64,000 nucleotides of DNA from Lineus longissimus (Eukaryota > Nemertea > Pilidiophora > Heteronemertea > Lineidae), in contig NC_088315.1 of NCBI RefSeq assembly GCF_910592395.1, positions 8,310,501 through 8,374,500 of the forward strand, written 5' to 3'. The notes under the pieces were generated by a model. That model saw only the letters and a program-made list of their open reading frames with translations, was not told where the DNA came from and made no database searches. Shown piece by piece: positions 35,001-45,778 of this stretch; positions within the stretch are counted from its first letter, which is position 1, and every line of letters begins with the position of its first letter. Both the position numbers and the translations under genes were made by a program.

Positions 35001-35821
35001 TAATCATGGTATTTGCCAATACAGGCAGTGAGACACAATCAGAACTATTTCAACAGCCCTAGATCAACATTGTTCAATGTTTTCACACTGACTACTTAAA
35101 CCTTTAAATACAGTTCTATCAGATATTAGATATAATCTTTCCAAGTCACAGAATCATTTATGTTTGTTTATTCACAATTTCTTTAGATGTGGAATTAGAT
35201 GTCAACATTATTCTACTAGTTTTATGGGTTCACCCAACCTCTAGAATAATGTGAAACCTCTCTATTGAAGCCACCAATTTGAAAGCACCTTCTTAAAGGT
35301 TCAATTTTGGCGTGGGATTGAGGTAGTCAGTAGGATAACCTATCTACTTCCCACCATGCACTGCCACATGGAGTGTCACACTAATGATTTTCACTAGTGT
35401 TGCAAGGCGGTTGTGGACATGAAGGCCATATTCTTCAGATTTTACTCAGAAAGGCTTACCTATTGGTTTTGGAACTTTAACAATAATAGTTGAGAGTCTG
35501 CCCCTTGGTATCAAGAGTTTTTACATCCATCACTCAAAATATTGCTTGATTAAACAGGCCACCAGTGTTACCTTTAAATGGGCACTCTTTGACTTTGTGC
35601 ACTGTCTGGACTAGGAAGTATTTGATGCTATATCCTGTTTGAAAGTGACTTGACAATCTGCTGCCTTTTTTCCGGAAAAAGGTCCTCAGCTTCATTTTGA
35701 TTGATAAGAGGCATTTATCATAAGAGCAAAAAGTGGCAAGGAATTCTTCAGTCTGGCCCTTCTTTGTAGTATATGAGAAAATAGACAACTTACCTATCGA
35801 GGGAAATGTATAGGAATCCAT
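29001..35821 (-). CDS. Unrecognised 263-aa Tyr/Arg/Pro-rich protein, six exons
   Basis: Exons, all with GT-AG ends and matching phases: complement(35794..35821), (34022..34133), (33601..33706), (30242..30461), (29427..29639), (29001..29113); total 792 bp. The start is the first ATG of a short first exon (MDSYTFPSI). The product is soluble-looking, with no signal peptide, no membrane span and no catalytic signature. It is rich in Tyr, Arg, Pro and Asn with phrases such as MNDWMGTQGREQP, DGNWKYVRP, AYRYPDPGMQ and RDFKPWMVPKP. Such Pro/Trp/Tyr-bearing basic proteins are common among ciliary and sperm microtubule inner proteins, which is only a stylistic resemblance. Intron 3 (30462-33600) contains the LTR-flanked element, and the exons on either side still join in phase 0. 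No named family recognised. Confidence 0.85.
30663..31179 (-). repeat. 517-bp direct terminal repeat, left copy
   Basis: It matches 32957-33473 with a constant offset of 2,294 bp and no indel. I found only two mismatches, both within the first 17 bp. A shared 84-codon open frame in both copies is a by-product of the repeat. Confidence 0.95.
31169..31640. repeat. Duplicated block next to the left terminal repeat
   Basis: The phrase CCATAAAAGACTCCTGTTGT with a following GCTCCTGCGAATT, at 31172-31222, recurs at 31580-31627 as CCATAAAATACTCCTGTTGT and GCTCCTGCAAATT. Between the two, ATGAAATTRCAAAATGAAGT occurs twice (about 31261 and 31311). This is the 3' non-coding part of the element in minus sense. 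Confidence 0.75.
31669..32889 (-). CDS. Sole ORF of the LTR-flanked element, 406 aa
   Basis: Single open frame read from the first ATG at 32889. The frame stays open upstream into the 5' repeat, so the true start is uncertain. Three parts are visible. Residues 1-85 hold a LTLFWNADG phrase (about 37-45) and a basic RRDKNRMELYLQK stretch (66-78). Residues 144-209 contain six consecutive 11-residue units with consensus xxSVSVQCxxE, the Gln falling at 150, 161, 172, 183, 194 and 205. The rest is a folded-looking C-terminus with IPNRDLLGCTQYIAIP and LKRTFTLGSNAPLRRLP. There is no zinc knuckle, DDE, RT or protease motif. It resembles, from memory, unannotated proteins of marine invertebrate genomes, but I cannot name a family. 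Either an element-encoded gag-like/accessory protein or a captured host gene. Confidence 0.65.
   Translation of the reverse strand: MTISMLPQSITSVIATLGLTSMPNEWDISATAEGTSLTLFWNADGALKRTAAPLRIKGLKSPSTLRRDKNRMELYLQKIKGRNVSDNPISMPSRKMVSSIAKPTFAETHVDNPEDFSHQEDFTSIQIRTRSVSSQTDADSVPTRVSVGVQCKPETNTYASQFAPETHTVTVQCSQEKVSKSVQYVCSSTSVSVQVASERNSASVQCDMASQSDKDKGRADRKPSPVFDSGHEHVMPIQIVHGDELQKDSMNSLAKKFNSCGNEIGNNDVISVLSIYQGQHPMNMFPQYPIYRIPNRDLLGCTQYIAIPIQSLNGCESKIIFLPNRCTIADCIREYSEFDTSLNEQDVFVYFDHPRLKRTFTLGSNAPLRRLPSTGTQMIGPKGGLCNQVSITMDFSKANAMLNLRY
32957..33473 (-). repeat. 517-bp direct terminal repeat, right copy
   Basis: Partner of 30663-31179. In minus sense it is the upstream (5') repeat, followed at once by the primer-site-like TTGGTGGAGAACCC at 32943-32956. 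Confidence 0.95.
33754..33816. repeat. Fragment of the AACCTCTCTATTAAGGAC MITE family
   Basis: GAAACCTCTCTTAGCAGACA followed by CTCCCTATTAAGAACACTG matches family termini; the rest is not recognisable. It lies in intron 2 of the 263-aa gene. A second fragment is at about 35250-35308 in intron 1. Confidence 0.4.
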
Positions 35822-37584
35822 CTTGAAGCTTTCCTGTCAACGTACAATTGAAAATGGAAACAACCAACAAATACTCCCTTCAAACTGTTATGTTTGTTTA
35901 GGTGGGCAGTATAGCGGTCTCACCTCATGTTGTTCACAGGCTGTTACCAGAGCAGTAAAGAGTTGTAGGGTTTAACTAAGCTTAAACTAGCTACCACTGA
36001 GGGGGTTGACGTGCAAACCAGGCTAATTATTTCCGTTAAATTCTACGAGGACATTACAATGAGGCCAATTTTTCATTACTTGTCCCGTGTTGGGCAAGTT
36101 GTGTGTTGTGATGATCTTTCAAAGACAGACGTCACTTTTAGCACCATGTAGAGAAATAATGTCTTAATTACATGTGATATGATCCACGTGAGGGCTTTTT
36201 TCATAAAAAAAAAAGAAGATGTCTTGAGTAAGCAAACCACCTCATTGCATGATAATAGGGTCAAAGTGTACATGTGTGCTTGAGCAATCCTTAAAAACTA
36301 TTTAAAACCAACCGAGCAGCCACCCATGATGCATGAAATGGCTCATCTTGTCCACATGATTTCAGATTTGTGACCCGTCACAGCAAAACCAGGCGCACGT
36401 CGCTCTGAGTTTGGCAGGTTGAGACGGACTGGTTGTTCATTTCACTGTTGTCTGCCTTCTGTTCAATCTGAGAACATCAATTTCTTCCATCATCTCCAGG
36501 TATCATTGAGGCTCACCTTCTGTGCGAGATGCGTCTCATTTCGCTGTGAAGGGTCACACCTGATTTTAGATATTTAAGATATAGGGACCTACATTACTGT
36601 GATTATTTAAAATGAAAAGTTTTTGTGAACTTGAATATCACAGTTGGCCCGTCCGGAGCCACTTTATCTATAAAAATATCACAATAGTAGTTTTTAACAA
36701 ACAGAAAATAATGCACAAGATTTTCACCCATTGTCCTTTTCTTTTCTCATCAAAAAAAATAATCTCACTAACAGCAGGGGGAACCACCCCGAGGGCAGAT
36801 TAGTGAAACTTAAAGGTTTAAATAAATCCAAATATATACTTTCACTTCGATACAATATGTAGACCGAGAAGAAGGGCTACTGTAAGCCCAGACATATTTG
36901 CAGCCTCTTAGAAAATTTAATTTGATTTTTGGCCATATATTTTCATGAATGAACAAAGACTGGTCTTTATTTATTCTTGGTAACACACAAATGCTGCTGA
37001 TGTATCACTCAAATGATGCCATTTTCCCAATGTTCCACTTAAAGGGGGGCTATAGGCTGGAGCTAGGTATCAAAATTGCAAATCGATTGCCCCCAGGTGC
37101 CCTTTTTGAAGTTTCAGAACTACATGTAGGTCGAGAATGACCCGGTGATGAAACTTTCCTTGTTCTGGTGTGAGTAATGCTCGACACCTATGGGCAACTC
37201 CATGAACTAAATCTTGCAGAGCTGCTCTTGCATGTACTCTCCCTTTAACTATTCAAAGAGTAGAAAGAATAGGGCCTGCTTTACCTCTATGTATTAACCA
37301 TGGCATTGCAGGCGAGAGTACTAATGGATTACTTAGTGAGTAACACCATATTTCAATGCCAGTCTTCACTCAATATGATCAAATTCTTTCAAGAGATACC
37401 ACCACCGTTATATTCCATGCAGAGAGGTGCTAAAAACAACACGTGTGCAAACGTATGAACGAAAATAAGGAGACACATATCAGTTTTATATATTTTATTA
37501 TAAGACTATTTCATGACATTACTAGCACATGACGCAAGGATGGAATAGACTGCTAATTGAAGAACTAGTATTTGGAAATTGGAC
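35822..37584. other. Intergenic between two minus-strand genes
   Basis: No exon recognised. It should contain the promoter of the 263-aa gene just above 35821, but I see no obvious TATA or ciliary X-box there. A poly-A run occurs near 36206-36216. Confidence 0.45.
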
Positions 37585-37590
37585 TTTATT
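37585..37590 (-). terminator. FLAD1 poly(A) signal
   Basis: AATAAA on the minus strand about 500 bp past the FLAD1 stop codon; 37591-38088 is then the 3' UTR. Confidence 0.55.
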
Positions 37591-38088
37591 TTGTGACTTT
37601 CCTTAACATTCACTAGGAAAAACATCTGAAAAAAGAACTGTATTCCAACCAGGTTGTTCCCCTGGGGTTGTTCCCAGTACCTTATTAGTGTTAAGGTGGG
37701 GAACTCTCACAAGGTGTGCTCTAGGATATGGTTCACTCTCAGGCACATACTCCCACTGACAAATGTTTGTGCTCCACTCGAACATCACTAGATGTTCAAC
37801 ATACATGAAGCAAGCACATCATTGTTCTCCAATTTGGTGCATGATTTGGTCCAAGTCCTCTGGTCTACCGGTACTACACTACCGGTATAAATCCTAACAA
37901 AACAATGAGATCACAAATAGGACAACAATATTGCCCTCTCTGAGTAGGGCAAGAGTACAAGGAAGAGGAACATGAGTTTCACTTGGCTAACGTGCTATAC
38001 AATTACGTAGTACTCCATTGCATTCAACACCAAAATATCACAGCCTATCCTGAATACATTATAATTTTGACCTAATATTGTCCTCATG

Positions 38089-41000
38089 TCAATTCCGGCC
38101 ATCCCTTTCAAGTTTGGCGTCGCCTAAGAGGTACGCTGGTTGATATCGTAAAATGCCCTTATCGTCTGTATATTGTAGTTTAGGATTCGGGTGTGTATTG
38201 TCCATGCTTCCCAGTGATGTATATCTGGAAGTTAGAAAGATGAGATTACTATCCAACATATTGTAAATGTTCATCAGATTTTTATAGTATGATGACTTGA
38301 CCAATTTCTGTATCTGTTTGAACATTATGTCTCGTGAGAAATTTCAGGGCGATCAGGCACTGTAGGTTAAATACTACAGGCTTTTCAATATGTAAAGTCC
38401 ATGTCTTTTTGACAGGTGTGTGAAAACTACTGGGCCGATTTCTTCAAAGTTTGCTTTTCTTAGATCAAAAATGGTAAACACTGCTGGCAATAGGGCCTGG
38501 GTTCGATTTCGGGGGGAACCCAAAATTGTTTTTCTAGAATGACCAATGTACCGTGGGATGATGGAACTAGAATTCCTGGCTCTTCACAGTTGGAGGTTCC
38601 TTTACTTCTTCCTGGTGTCTCTGCTACAGCAAGCAAAAACCCCACCAAGTGAGAAACATGAGAGAAGATGGACTAAATGTCCTTAATCGTAAGGCCTTGG
38701 GATACTGGGGGAAGAGGAAGAAGCAGACAACAACATGACTCACCCCCTATCATATAAACCACAGTATGGCAGGTTAAGTTTTCTAAGGAATGCCCACAGT
38801 TCCGAGTAATCCCAATCCAAGATTGGGCTGATCCTCATGTACTCTGGCCAGTCTGAATCCGTCTTGGCAAAGTGACCGAGGTGACCTAGATGAGGAAAGA
38901 AAGTACAGTGTTACTATCTGGATACAAGTAGACAACTGGGTTAGACATCTTTGAATAAAAATGACAGGAAAGAGGTTTGTTTATAAAAGTCTTACCACCC
39001 CCCCTGAAAGGGCAAGCTACATTCGGCTTTTAAGATATTCTAATTCTTAACATCTTGGTTGCAATCCACAGTCGTTAAATACTTCAATGTCATCAGCGCC
39101 GTCTGACGATTACCTGAATAAGGGTCTGTGTTTCTTGTTCCCATAAACATGGCTTTGATATGTGGTTGGTCTTGTTTCAATCGGCCGAGACAGTCTTTGA
39201 TTTTTCCCGACAGTTCTATTAATTCTAGGTTATAACTGAAAGAAAATGAAATGAGTTAAACAAACTTTAAATACCACCATGCTCATAAATCAAAGACTCC
39301 TTGGGGAGTATTACCTCTGGCTGCTCATAATGGCACTGAAGGACCAACTTCCATGCAGACCATCTCTGCCAGCAACTTGTTCCGAGACAGGGTATGTATT
39401 TTTAGCATCATAAATCTTATCAAAAATTAGGACATGCTTATCCTTTTCTTATCCCTTGAAGACATTAATACCATAACCTATCATCTTAATGTGTTTGAAG
39501 ATTACTACTCTGACGTACCTTTGTTTTGAGTTCTGTATGAAGGATTCGACCTCCGGGAATGGCATTCTACACTGGACATACATAGCTTGGAGTGTATCAT
39601 CGGGATAGTGTCTGAAAAGTATGATATAAATACCATAATTTAAAACTTGAAATAGCATGGCAAAATATCTAAAGGGACAAACAAACAGTCAGGGTGGCTG
39701 CTGCTGGTATTATGTTAGATTAGGTACCAGCACAAGCAGATATATCAAACCCAACTTTCCAAGGGCAGTCTCAACTTTCGAATTCTTCTTTGAGAAAAAC
39801 ACAGTGACCTGGTGGAAAATATCCACAACCTTTTCGTTAGGAGTCTGGGCACTCACTCACTCACGGAACTTGACATTTCTCTGTCAACTGTGCCACCACA
39901 TCCCTCCAGGCGTTTTGGTCCTGGTCGTCTGTGTCAACACCTCTCTTGAAACTCCAACACTCTACAACATCCATCCAATGGCGGTTGAGAAATTCAGAGT
40001 TTCGCTTGCTATCCCAACTGAGCAAAAAGAATCTCACTCACTTTTTCAGTGCAGCGTAGACCAAGTGTAGAATCACTGTACAATCTTTTCCACCATTGAA
40101 ACTAACGCATAATTCCGACACGCTGTATTTTTTCAGCGCTTCTTCAATGATCGCCATAGCTTGTTTAACGCTCCGATGGAGGGCGGTATCCTCATCGGAC
40201 TCGACCATTTTGTAGACTTGCTCCGCGGCATGAAGGAAAGGATCTTCATCAAAGTTTACAACGGTACCTAGAAAAAATTACACCAGAAAAGAATTAGACC
40301 AGAAAGAAGACTTAGAGAAGGGGTCTTTTTCATGGGCAATGGCGGTTATTGTGTTTGCCCAACAAGCAGCAGGTCCTGGGTCCCATTCAGGAAAAATTTT
40401 ATTTTTCATCCGTCATGAACTATTGTATTTGGTGTTGTGAGCCTGCACGGAAGGACATAAGCCCTGGCTGACTCATACTTTGGCCAACCTGCCAACGGAG
40501 CTCACCTGATCTGATAACTATAACCACTACACTGGGCAACTGTACTAACCTTGAGGCAACATGCTTTTCAATTCTTCTTCAGCTTTATCCAAGACTTCTT
40601 TCTTTAAAGCCTCTAAATTCAACTTGACTTTGTAGTAGCTAGTAAAAGAAGGAATTCAAGATGAATTACAAGCCTAATCTGTTCGAAAGTGATAAAACGG
40701 TTTGGATCTGGAAACGTTACACTCATTTGCAGTTAAATTGAAAAAGTTGACAATCTTGACTGTACCTGTTATGAAAGTCTGGATACGACCCTAAGACGAT
40801 GGAATTCTTGTATTTATCGACAAACTTGTTGAGTATCGGTGTGATGGAGACCTCGTCCTTTTGAACGTAGATACTGGCGGTGTGGTATTCAATGTCAGGA
40901 TTACGGAATAGGTCCTGGAATCAAAAAGAAAAACACACAGTACAGTCAGAGTTCACAGGGTCAGGCTCACAGGGAATCCGCTGTAAGTTTACAAGGTGTA

Positions 41001-43908
41001 AAGGCATACATGAAACTGAACGGCTCAACGCAGAGCCAATCCTGATTGATTTATATGTTAGAGTAGATCACCAGACACAGGAAAAACTAGAACCTTTGGG
41101 AACACTGACAATCCAGATGATAACGCATATGTCATGTTCACATGTGTACACTCACATGGAATATCCACTTCACACATCACTGGCAACATGTGGTGGTAAT
41201 GTGTCTAAGGTCATTGACATGAATAGTTATTGGTTAATTTGGCAGTGTGTATTATTCACAAAAGTGAAGACTATATATATGTAAATTTTGTGGTGGCACT
41301 GTTTATCATAAATGTGAAGACCATATATGAAGGCACAGTTGATACAGAAATGTCAAGTTGCAGGTGTGTTATTTATAAATTCATCCGATGGACTTACATT
41401 CAAAAATCATTATCATAAAATAACAATCAATCAATCAGTAATTGACAGTTAACCCTCTGGTTCTGGTGGGTGAGGGCAATTTTCTTTAGTTTTGTCAAAA
41501 TTATACAGAGCCTTGAGACATAGTGGTTAGAGCGTCAGGCTCACAATCAGGAGGTCTTTGGACACACTTTTTCATCTCAATATCCCCTTGTAGCAAGACA
41601 CTTTGCGGCAAGACACTTCAATGCTTCAATGACCTTCGAATAAGACATAAAACATACTCACTTCTAAGGTAAGAAACACTCTTTCGAGAATTGAGGGTAC
41701 TCCAGGGAAGATATAAACATTATTCACAGAAATGAGTGGAAAGTAATTCTTCCGTCCTGTTTTCTTGTCTGTTCCGTATTGTAGCTTGGCTGACTCGGGG
41801 ACCTAAAAGTAAGGGAAGATTTACTTGAGACAGCATGCTCACATCAGCTGATCCGTACAGTGTTGATCTACCTGTCTGGTTAGCGCACTGGACACGAATT
41901 TGAAAAGTGTATTCGAATTCAACACCTGAACAATACCTTGCCAGTAAATTGCCAGTACAGAGTTTTCAAGTTCATGGCACACATGATTAGATTAAAGAAA
42001 ATCTATTTTCCAGACAATGCGGGCAATTTGAATTAGGTCAACTATCTATAACAAATTATGTAACACAAGTGGCAATTTACACTAATAAATATGACGCCTA
42101 CATGAATTTACTGGGCTCAGCTGTTTAATGTTGCTTTACTTTAGTACAGTAGAACCTCTCTATTAAGGACAACCTCAGGACTGACAAGTGCTGTCAAATT
42201 GAATGGAAACCACCAGTTTGGGACCAAACCTAGTGGCCTTAATAGAGAGGTTGTCCTTCATAGAGAGATGTCCGCTAAGGGAGGATCCACTGTACTTACA
42301 TAAGAAGTCACCCACTGTTTACAGTGACAACAATGGCCCAGTTGATACTCTAGAACAGTGACAACTTCAACACTGAAATCAATCTGACTTACGTTTGCAA
42401 ATTTCATATACGCCCCGTTGTCACTGTGGAAGTACTTCTTACAGAGTTCAGCAAGCTCAGGATGAAGATGCAGTGGCTCGTTAAATGCTTTGGCAACTCC
42501 TGAATTAAAATGGATTAGGAATACAATAACACTTAACTCAACAAACGAGAGAATCTGATGCAGTTTTTATGATAAACTCAGTTTAAGATGAATAATGTTC
42601 AATGTTTACAAACCTCAAAGGCTCCTAAGGTCGGAAAATTCTTTCACCCTGGTTATCCCAGGTGCACGGACACAGTACGGCGAATGGCGGTTCAGCGTTT
42701 TCACCGCCAAGCTCTGGAATCAATTGCCAGAGGGCTTACAGAAGGCACTCGGTCTAAACATCTTCAAAAAAATTCTCAAAACACATCTTTTCAACTAGTG
42801 CCTTCTGTAAGCCGATGTAACAATGTAAAGCGCCCGGGAACGAGCATCAGCTTTAAACGGGCGCTATAGGAATTCGGTATGTATGTTTATTTTTGTATAT
42901 GGGACAGTTCTTACCTTCTACAGTTTTATCATCATGAGTGGGACCAATGCCACCAGAGGTAATTACGTGAGTATACTTCTTAGAAAACTTGGCAACTTCT
43001 TCAGCTATGGTGTCTAGATCATCAGATATAACAGAGATCTGAAAACATAATGATTAAAATTGTATTATTTAGTTACCAAATTCTATCCAAAAATGTAAGA
43101 CCATTAAGCCAAGGAAACTTCAAATTCAGCAAAATCTGAGCGCTTGCAACATGACTTTAGAAAATTGAGAGGAGAACATTACATCAAGATGATATAGATC
43201 AAGGCACAAAAAAAGATACAACAAGAGTGGTATCAAAGTGTAGCTTATGCCCTCAGCTTTAAGAAGAGAATAGATGGATAACTCTGAACAGAAAACCCCA
43301 ATCAACTGACCCGCTCAACCTTTACTCCGATAGCAAACAGCCTCTTGCAGAAGAAATGAGAATTAGTGTCTCTAACTTGTCCTTTCAATATCTCATCTCC
43401 AATAACTGCAAAAAAATAGATCAATGATTTCATCGTCCAGCCACAGGCCATTAAATAAGGGGTCAGTAAAGCCTAGGTTCCGGTTTTAAGACATCAGCCT
43501 CAGGTAGCAGTGCCCGAGAGGCAGAGCTAGAGGCAGGGCTAGAGCTAGATTAGAGGCCATGTCTGGCCTGCCGGGGCCCAAGAAATCCACATATGTGTGG
43601 AAGATACTGATATGGGACCTCTGTGGGTTTCTTTTCCTACTTCTACCCTTGCACTGGATAGACATTTTACTGTGTCTTAACCCCTTCCTGGCCCTTGATT
43701 CAATACTATTGAATCCGACAATAAATGGCACAATAAACATGTACATCGTACATGGGGAGTTGTTACGAAACTTTGTTCTATTCGACTTACTGATTATTCC
43801 GGCAGTAGGCAAGGTATCTGACATCGTTTGAAATTGTCTAGAAGGCGAAAAGTGCTTATAGATCTGTTGAAGTCGCCAAAGATGACACTTACGGCCAAAA
43901 ATCGACAT
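38089..43908 (-). CDS. FLAD1: FAD synthase (FMN adenylyltransferase)
   Basis: Twelve exons join in phase: complement(43791..43908), (43311..43405), (42915..43038), (42393..42499), (41662..41802), (40766..40914), (40550..40638), (40042..40267), (39519..39611), (39114..39235), (38744..38885), (38089..38224); 513 aa. It makes FAD from FMN and ATP. The N-terminal MoaB/MoCF-like domain shows GDEILKG (42-48) and [11 protein letters not shown] (98-108). The C-terminal PAPS-reductase-like synthase domain has the PP-loop SFNGGKDCT (330-338), [10 protein letters not shown] (412-421) and the closing RGYTSLGS block. The first 28 residues are basic with no acidic residue and look like a mitochondrial presequence. 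Met29 (MSDTLP) would give a cytosolic form, as in the two human isoforms. One donor is GTCAGT rather than GTAAGT (exon 2). The family motif usually read GTRRTDP has Asn in place of the second Arg. Confidence 0.97.
38466..38650 (+). mobile_element. 5'-truncated SINE
   Basis: ACACTGCTGGCAATAGGGCC then GGGTTCGATTTCGGGGGGAAC matches the SINE at 22475-22581 from just after its A box. The B-box-like GGTTCGATTTC is kept. It continues into a body ending GCAAGCAAAAACCCCACC, a phrase also seen at about 20510-20535 (GGCAAGCAAAAGACCCCACC), so both are probably the same family. It lies in the last FLAD1 intron. Confidence 0.6.
41514..41640 (+). mobile_element. tRNA-derived SINE fragment
   Basis: ACATAGTGGTTAGAGCGTCAG followed by CTCACAATCAGGAGGTC resembles a tRNA A-box half and anticodon arm. 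A GCAAGACACTT phrase follows twice, as in the SINE at 57968-58345 and similar to the central domain of V-SINEs. It lies in a FLAD1 intron. Confidence 0.55.
42145..42294 (+). repeat. AACCTCTCTATTAAGGAC-family MITE, copy E
   Basis: It begins TACAGTAGAACCTCTC and ends GGGAGGATCCACTGTA, so the terminal TACAGTRGA inverted repeat is intact. It is shortened in the middle relative to copy D. It lies in a FLAD1 intron. Confidence 0.75.
42594..42885 (+). mobile_element. 3' end of a LINE in a FLAD1 intron
   Basis: The plus-strand frame 42595-42798 encodes the typical last 60 or so residues of CR1/L2/jockey-type LINE polyproteins: [17 protein letters not shown], then [14 protein letters not shown] and a stop. 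A structured 3' tail follows, AAAGCGCCCGGGAAC ... CGGGCGCTATAGGAATTC, the kind of GC-rich stem that ends such elements. It is strongly 5'-truncated and inserted opposite to FLAD1 between exons 3 and 4. Confidence 0.75.
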
Positions 43909-44468
43909 CTAAACAGTCATACTCATATTCCAAAAGCCGGATAAACCTGGGGAATACCCCCGAGCAGATTGTCTAAAGTTCAGCGAATGACAACGACAAT
44001 GATTTCCCACAACGTCATCAGAGGATTCCAACTTCAGGTCGCTTTAGGAAGTTTTTTTGTGTTCATGCGCGGCTAACCGTAGTTCCTAAAACATCTTTAA
44101 TTAATTGGTCCTCACGGTATGCCAGTGTTGATTTTGGCAGTTGTTTTGGCAAAAACACATTGGAAACGCATTTTAAAATAGATGTTACGTCCTGTTAACG
44201 GGGCACGTCATCATCGCGTACACTTGGGAAAAACTCCCTAACGAGACCTAATTATAGAATTGCGATTTGTTACATCCTCGATGTACACATTGAGGGATGT
44301 CTGGGTTCCTCTCGTAATAACAGGTGACGCCACTATTAGTTCACTAGTTCCTATACGCGGGAAATACGAATGCGCACGCGTGGACTTGGCTACTAGTAGT
44401 TTACAGTGATGCATAGGAGTTTTAAAAAGGGATCGTCCCCTGTAGGATTTGCAATAATGTGAAGGGGT
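43909..44468. other. FLAD1 upstream region
   Basis: This should contain the FLAD1 promoter. ACGTCATC (CRE-like) is near 44010 and TGCGCGGC near 44066. No TATA box or coding exon is seen. Confidence 0.35.
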
Positions 44469-44625
44469 CAACCATTCAATGGGAACTCAGGTGAATGCGA
44501 TCAACTGGGGAATCGGACATGGATACGATTCAAACTGGTGATAAACAATGTAAACTCAAGTGACTGTGGTCATCTGAGAGATATGGATTCATACTGGTGA
44601 AAAACCATTCAATGTAGACAGACGA
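44469..44625 (+). repeat. Zinc-finger-derived minisatellite, part 1
   Basis: Two units carry GATTCAAACTGGTGATAAAC and GATTCATACTGGTGAAAAAC. Translated piecewise, the conserved core is IHTGDKPFN, the linker of C2H2 zinc-finger arrays. Stops and frameshifts break every unit. Continued at 45241-45600. Confidence 0.65.
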
Positions 44626-45180
44626 AGTGTGAGGTGCCTATTGCGAAAATAATTGGTTGACGAAACAATGGCCTGATTGGTTGGCTAGCCTTGTGAGGTC
44701 AAACTATTTTTACACCGAGAGGTTTTCCTGTTTTTCATCATGGTTTAAGCTCAAATGCGTTTGGGCTAGAATTCCTGGCTTTTTTCGCACATTAGGTCGA
44801 TTTACAGCGTAGCGGAACGAGGCTACCACGACACCTCCTTGAAACACTCTTGATCTAGCCTCGCCCGTCCCCACCACAGACCTGAAGGGACTCTCTCCGG
44901 TAGTCCTCTTGCAAACAGGTCCTACAACACGATTCTTCTTATGCAGTAAGTATGTATGGCCTGATATTGAGTCTTAGGAGGATTTTAGATTACATTTGTT
45001 TAAAAACCCTCGGTGGCATTGTTACTTTTTATAAAGGACCACTATACAATATTTTTCGTTCTTTGATTTGCCGCTAGGGTTCCGTCGCTGGATGTCACCT
45101 TCACGACCGGGTTGGAAGGATTATTGTTTACATTTACGTAAAAAGGATGCCCTCCATAGGATTTGTTACTTTTAAAGAAA

Positions 45181-45204
45181 GGGGGGGGGGCTGGGGGGGG
45201 GGGG
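45181..45204 (+). repeat. G-rich run
   Basis: Ten G, CT, then twelve G. A poly-C run of 18 bp at 45779-45796 is of opposite base composition. Confidence 0.9.
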
Positions 45205-45240
45205 CTAGCAGCCACCCTTGTGCTTCTGTTGGCCAGAAGC

Positions 45241-45600
45241 CATACTCAAATTAATGACACAGATCATCTGAGGGATGTGGATTCATACTGGTGATAAACC
45301 ATTCAATGGGAATTTGAGTTAATGTGGTCAACTGAGGGATTTGGATTCATACTGGTGATAAACAATTCAATGGGAACTAAGTTAATGTGGTCATCTGAGA
45401 GATATGGATTCATACTGGTGATAAACCAATCAATGGGAACTCAAGTTAATGTGATCATCTGAGGGATGTGGATTAATACTGGTGATGAACCATTCAATGG
45501 GAAATCAAGTTAATGTGATCATCTGAGGGGTGGATTCAAGCTGGAGATAAACAATTCAATGCGATTGCAAATTATTTCAGTCATCAGAGGAATGATGGAT
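45241..45600 (+). repeat. Zinc-finger-derived minisatellite, part 2
   Basis: Five to six units of about 61-66 bp. Each contains ATTCATACTGGTGATAAACC (IHTGDKP), ATTCAATGGGAA, TTAATGTGGTCATCTGAGGGA. The intact C2H2 period would be 84 bp, so about 20 bp, including the Cys pair, is lost from each unit. From about 45640 the sequence turns back on itself (GGTTTATCTCC ... CTGAGATGACCACATTAACTTGAG), giving a long inverted repeat. Confidence 0.7.
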
Positions 45601-45778
45601 TCATGCTAGAGTTGAACTATTCAATGTGAACTCTGGTTTATCTCCAATATTAATTCATCCCTGAGATGACCACATTAACTTGAGATTTAACTGAAATGAA
45701 TCACATTTCAACGCTCTTTTCTGTCTCGTTTTTAAGAGACCATTGATTTTATCCCTGACCGGATATCTTTGTGCATTG

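Noticed and set aside
43559-43831. Plus-strand 90-codon ORF with hydrophobic stretches that looks like a small membrane protein
   Set aside because: It is partly antisense to FLAD1 exon 1 (43791-43908) and its promoter side; no splice context or family match.
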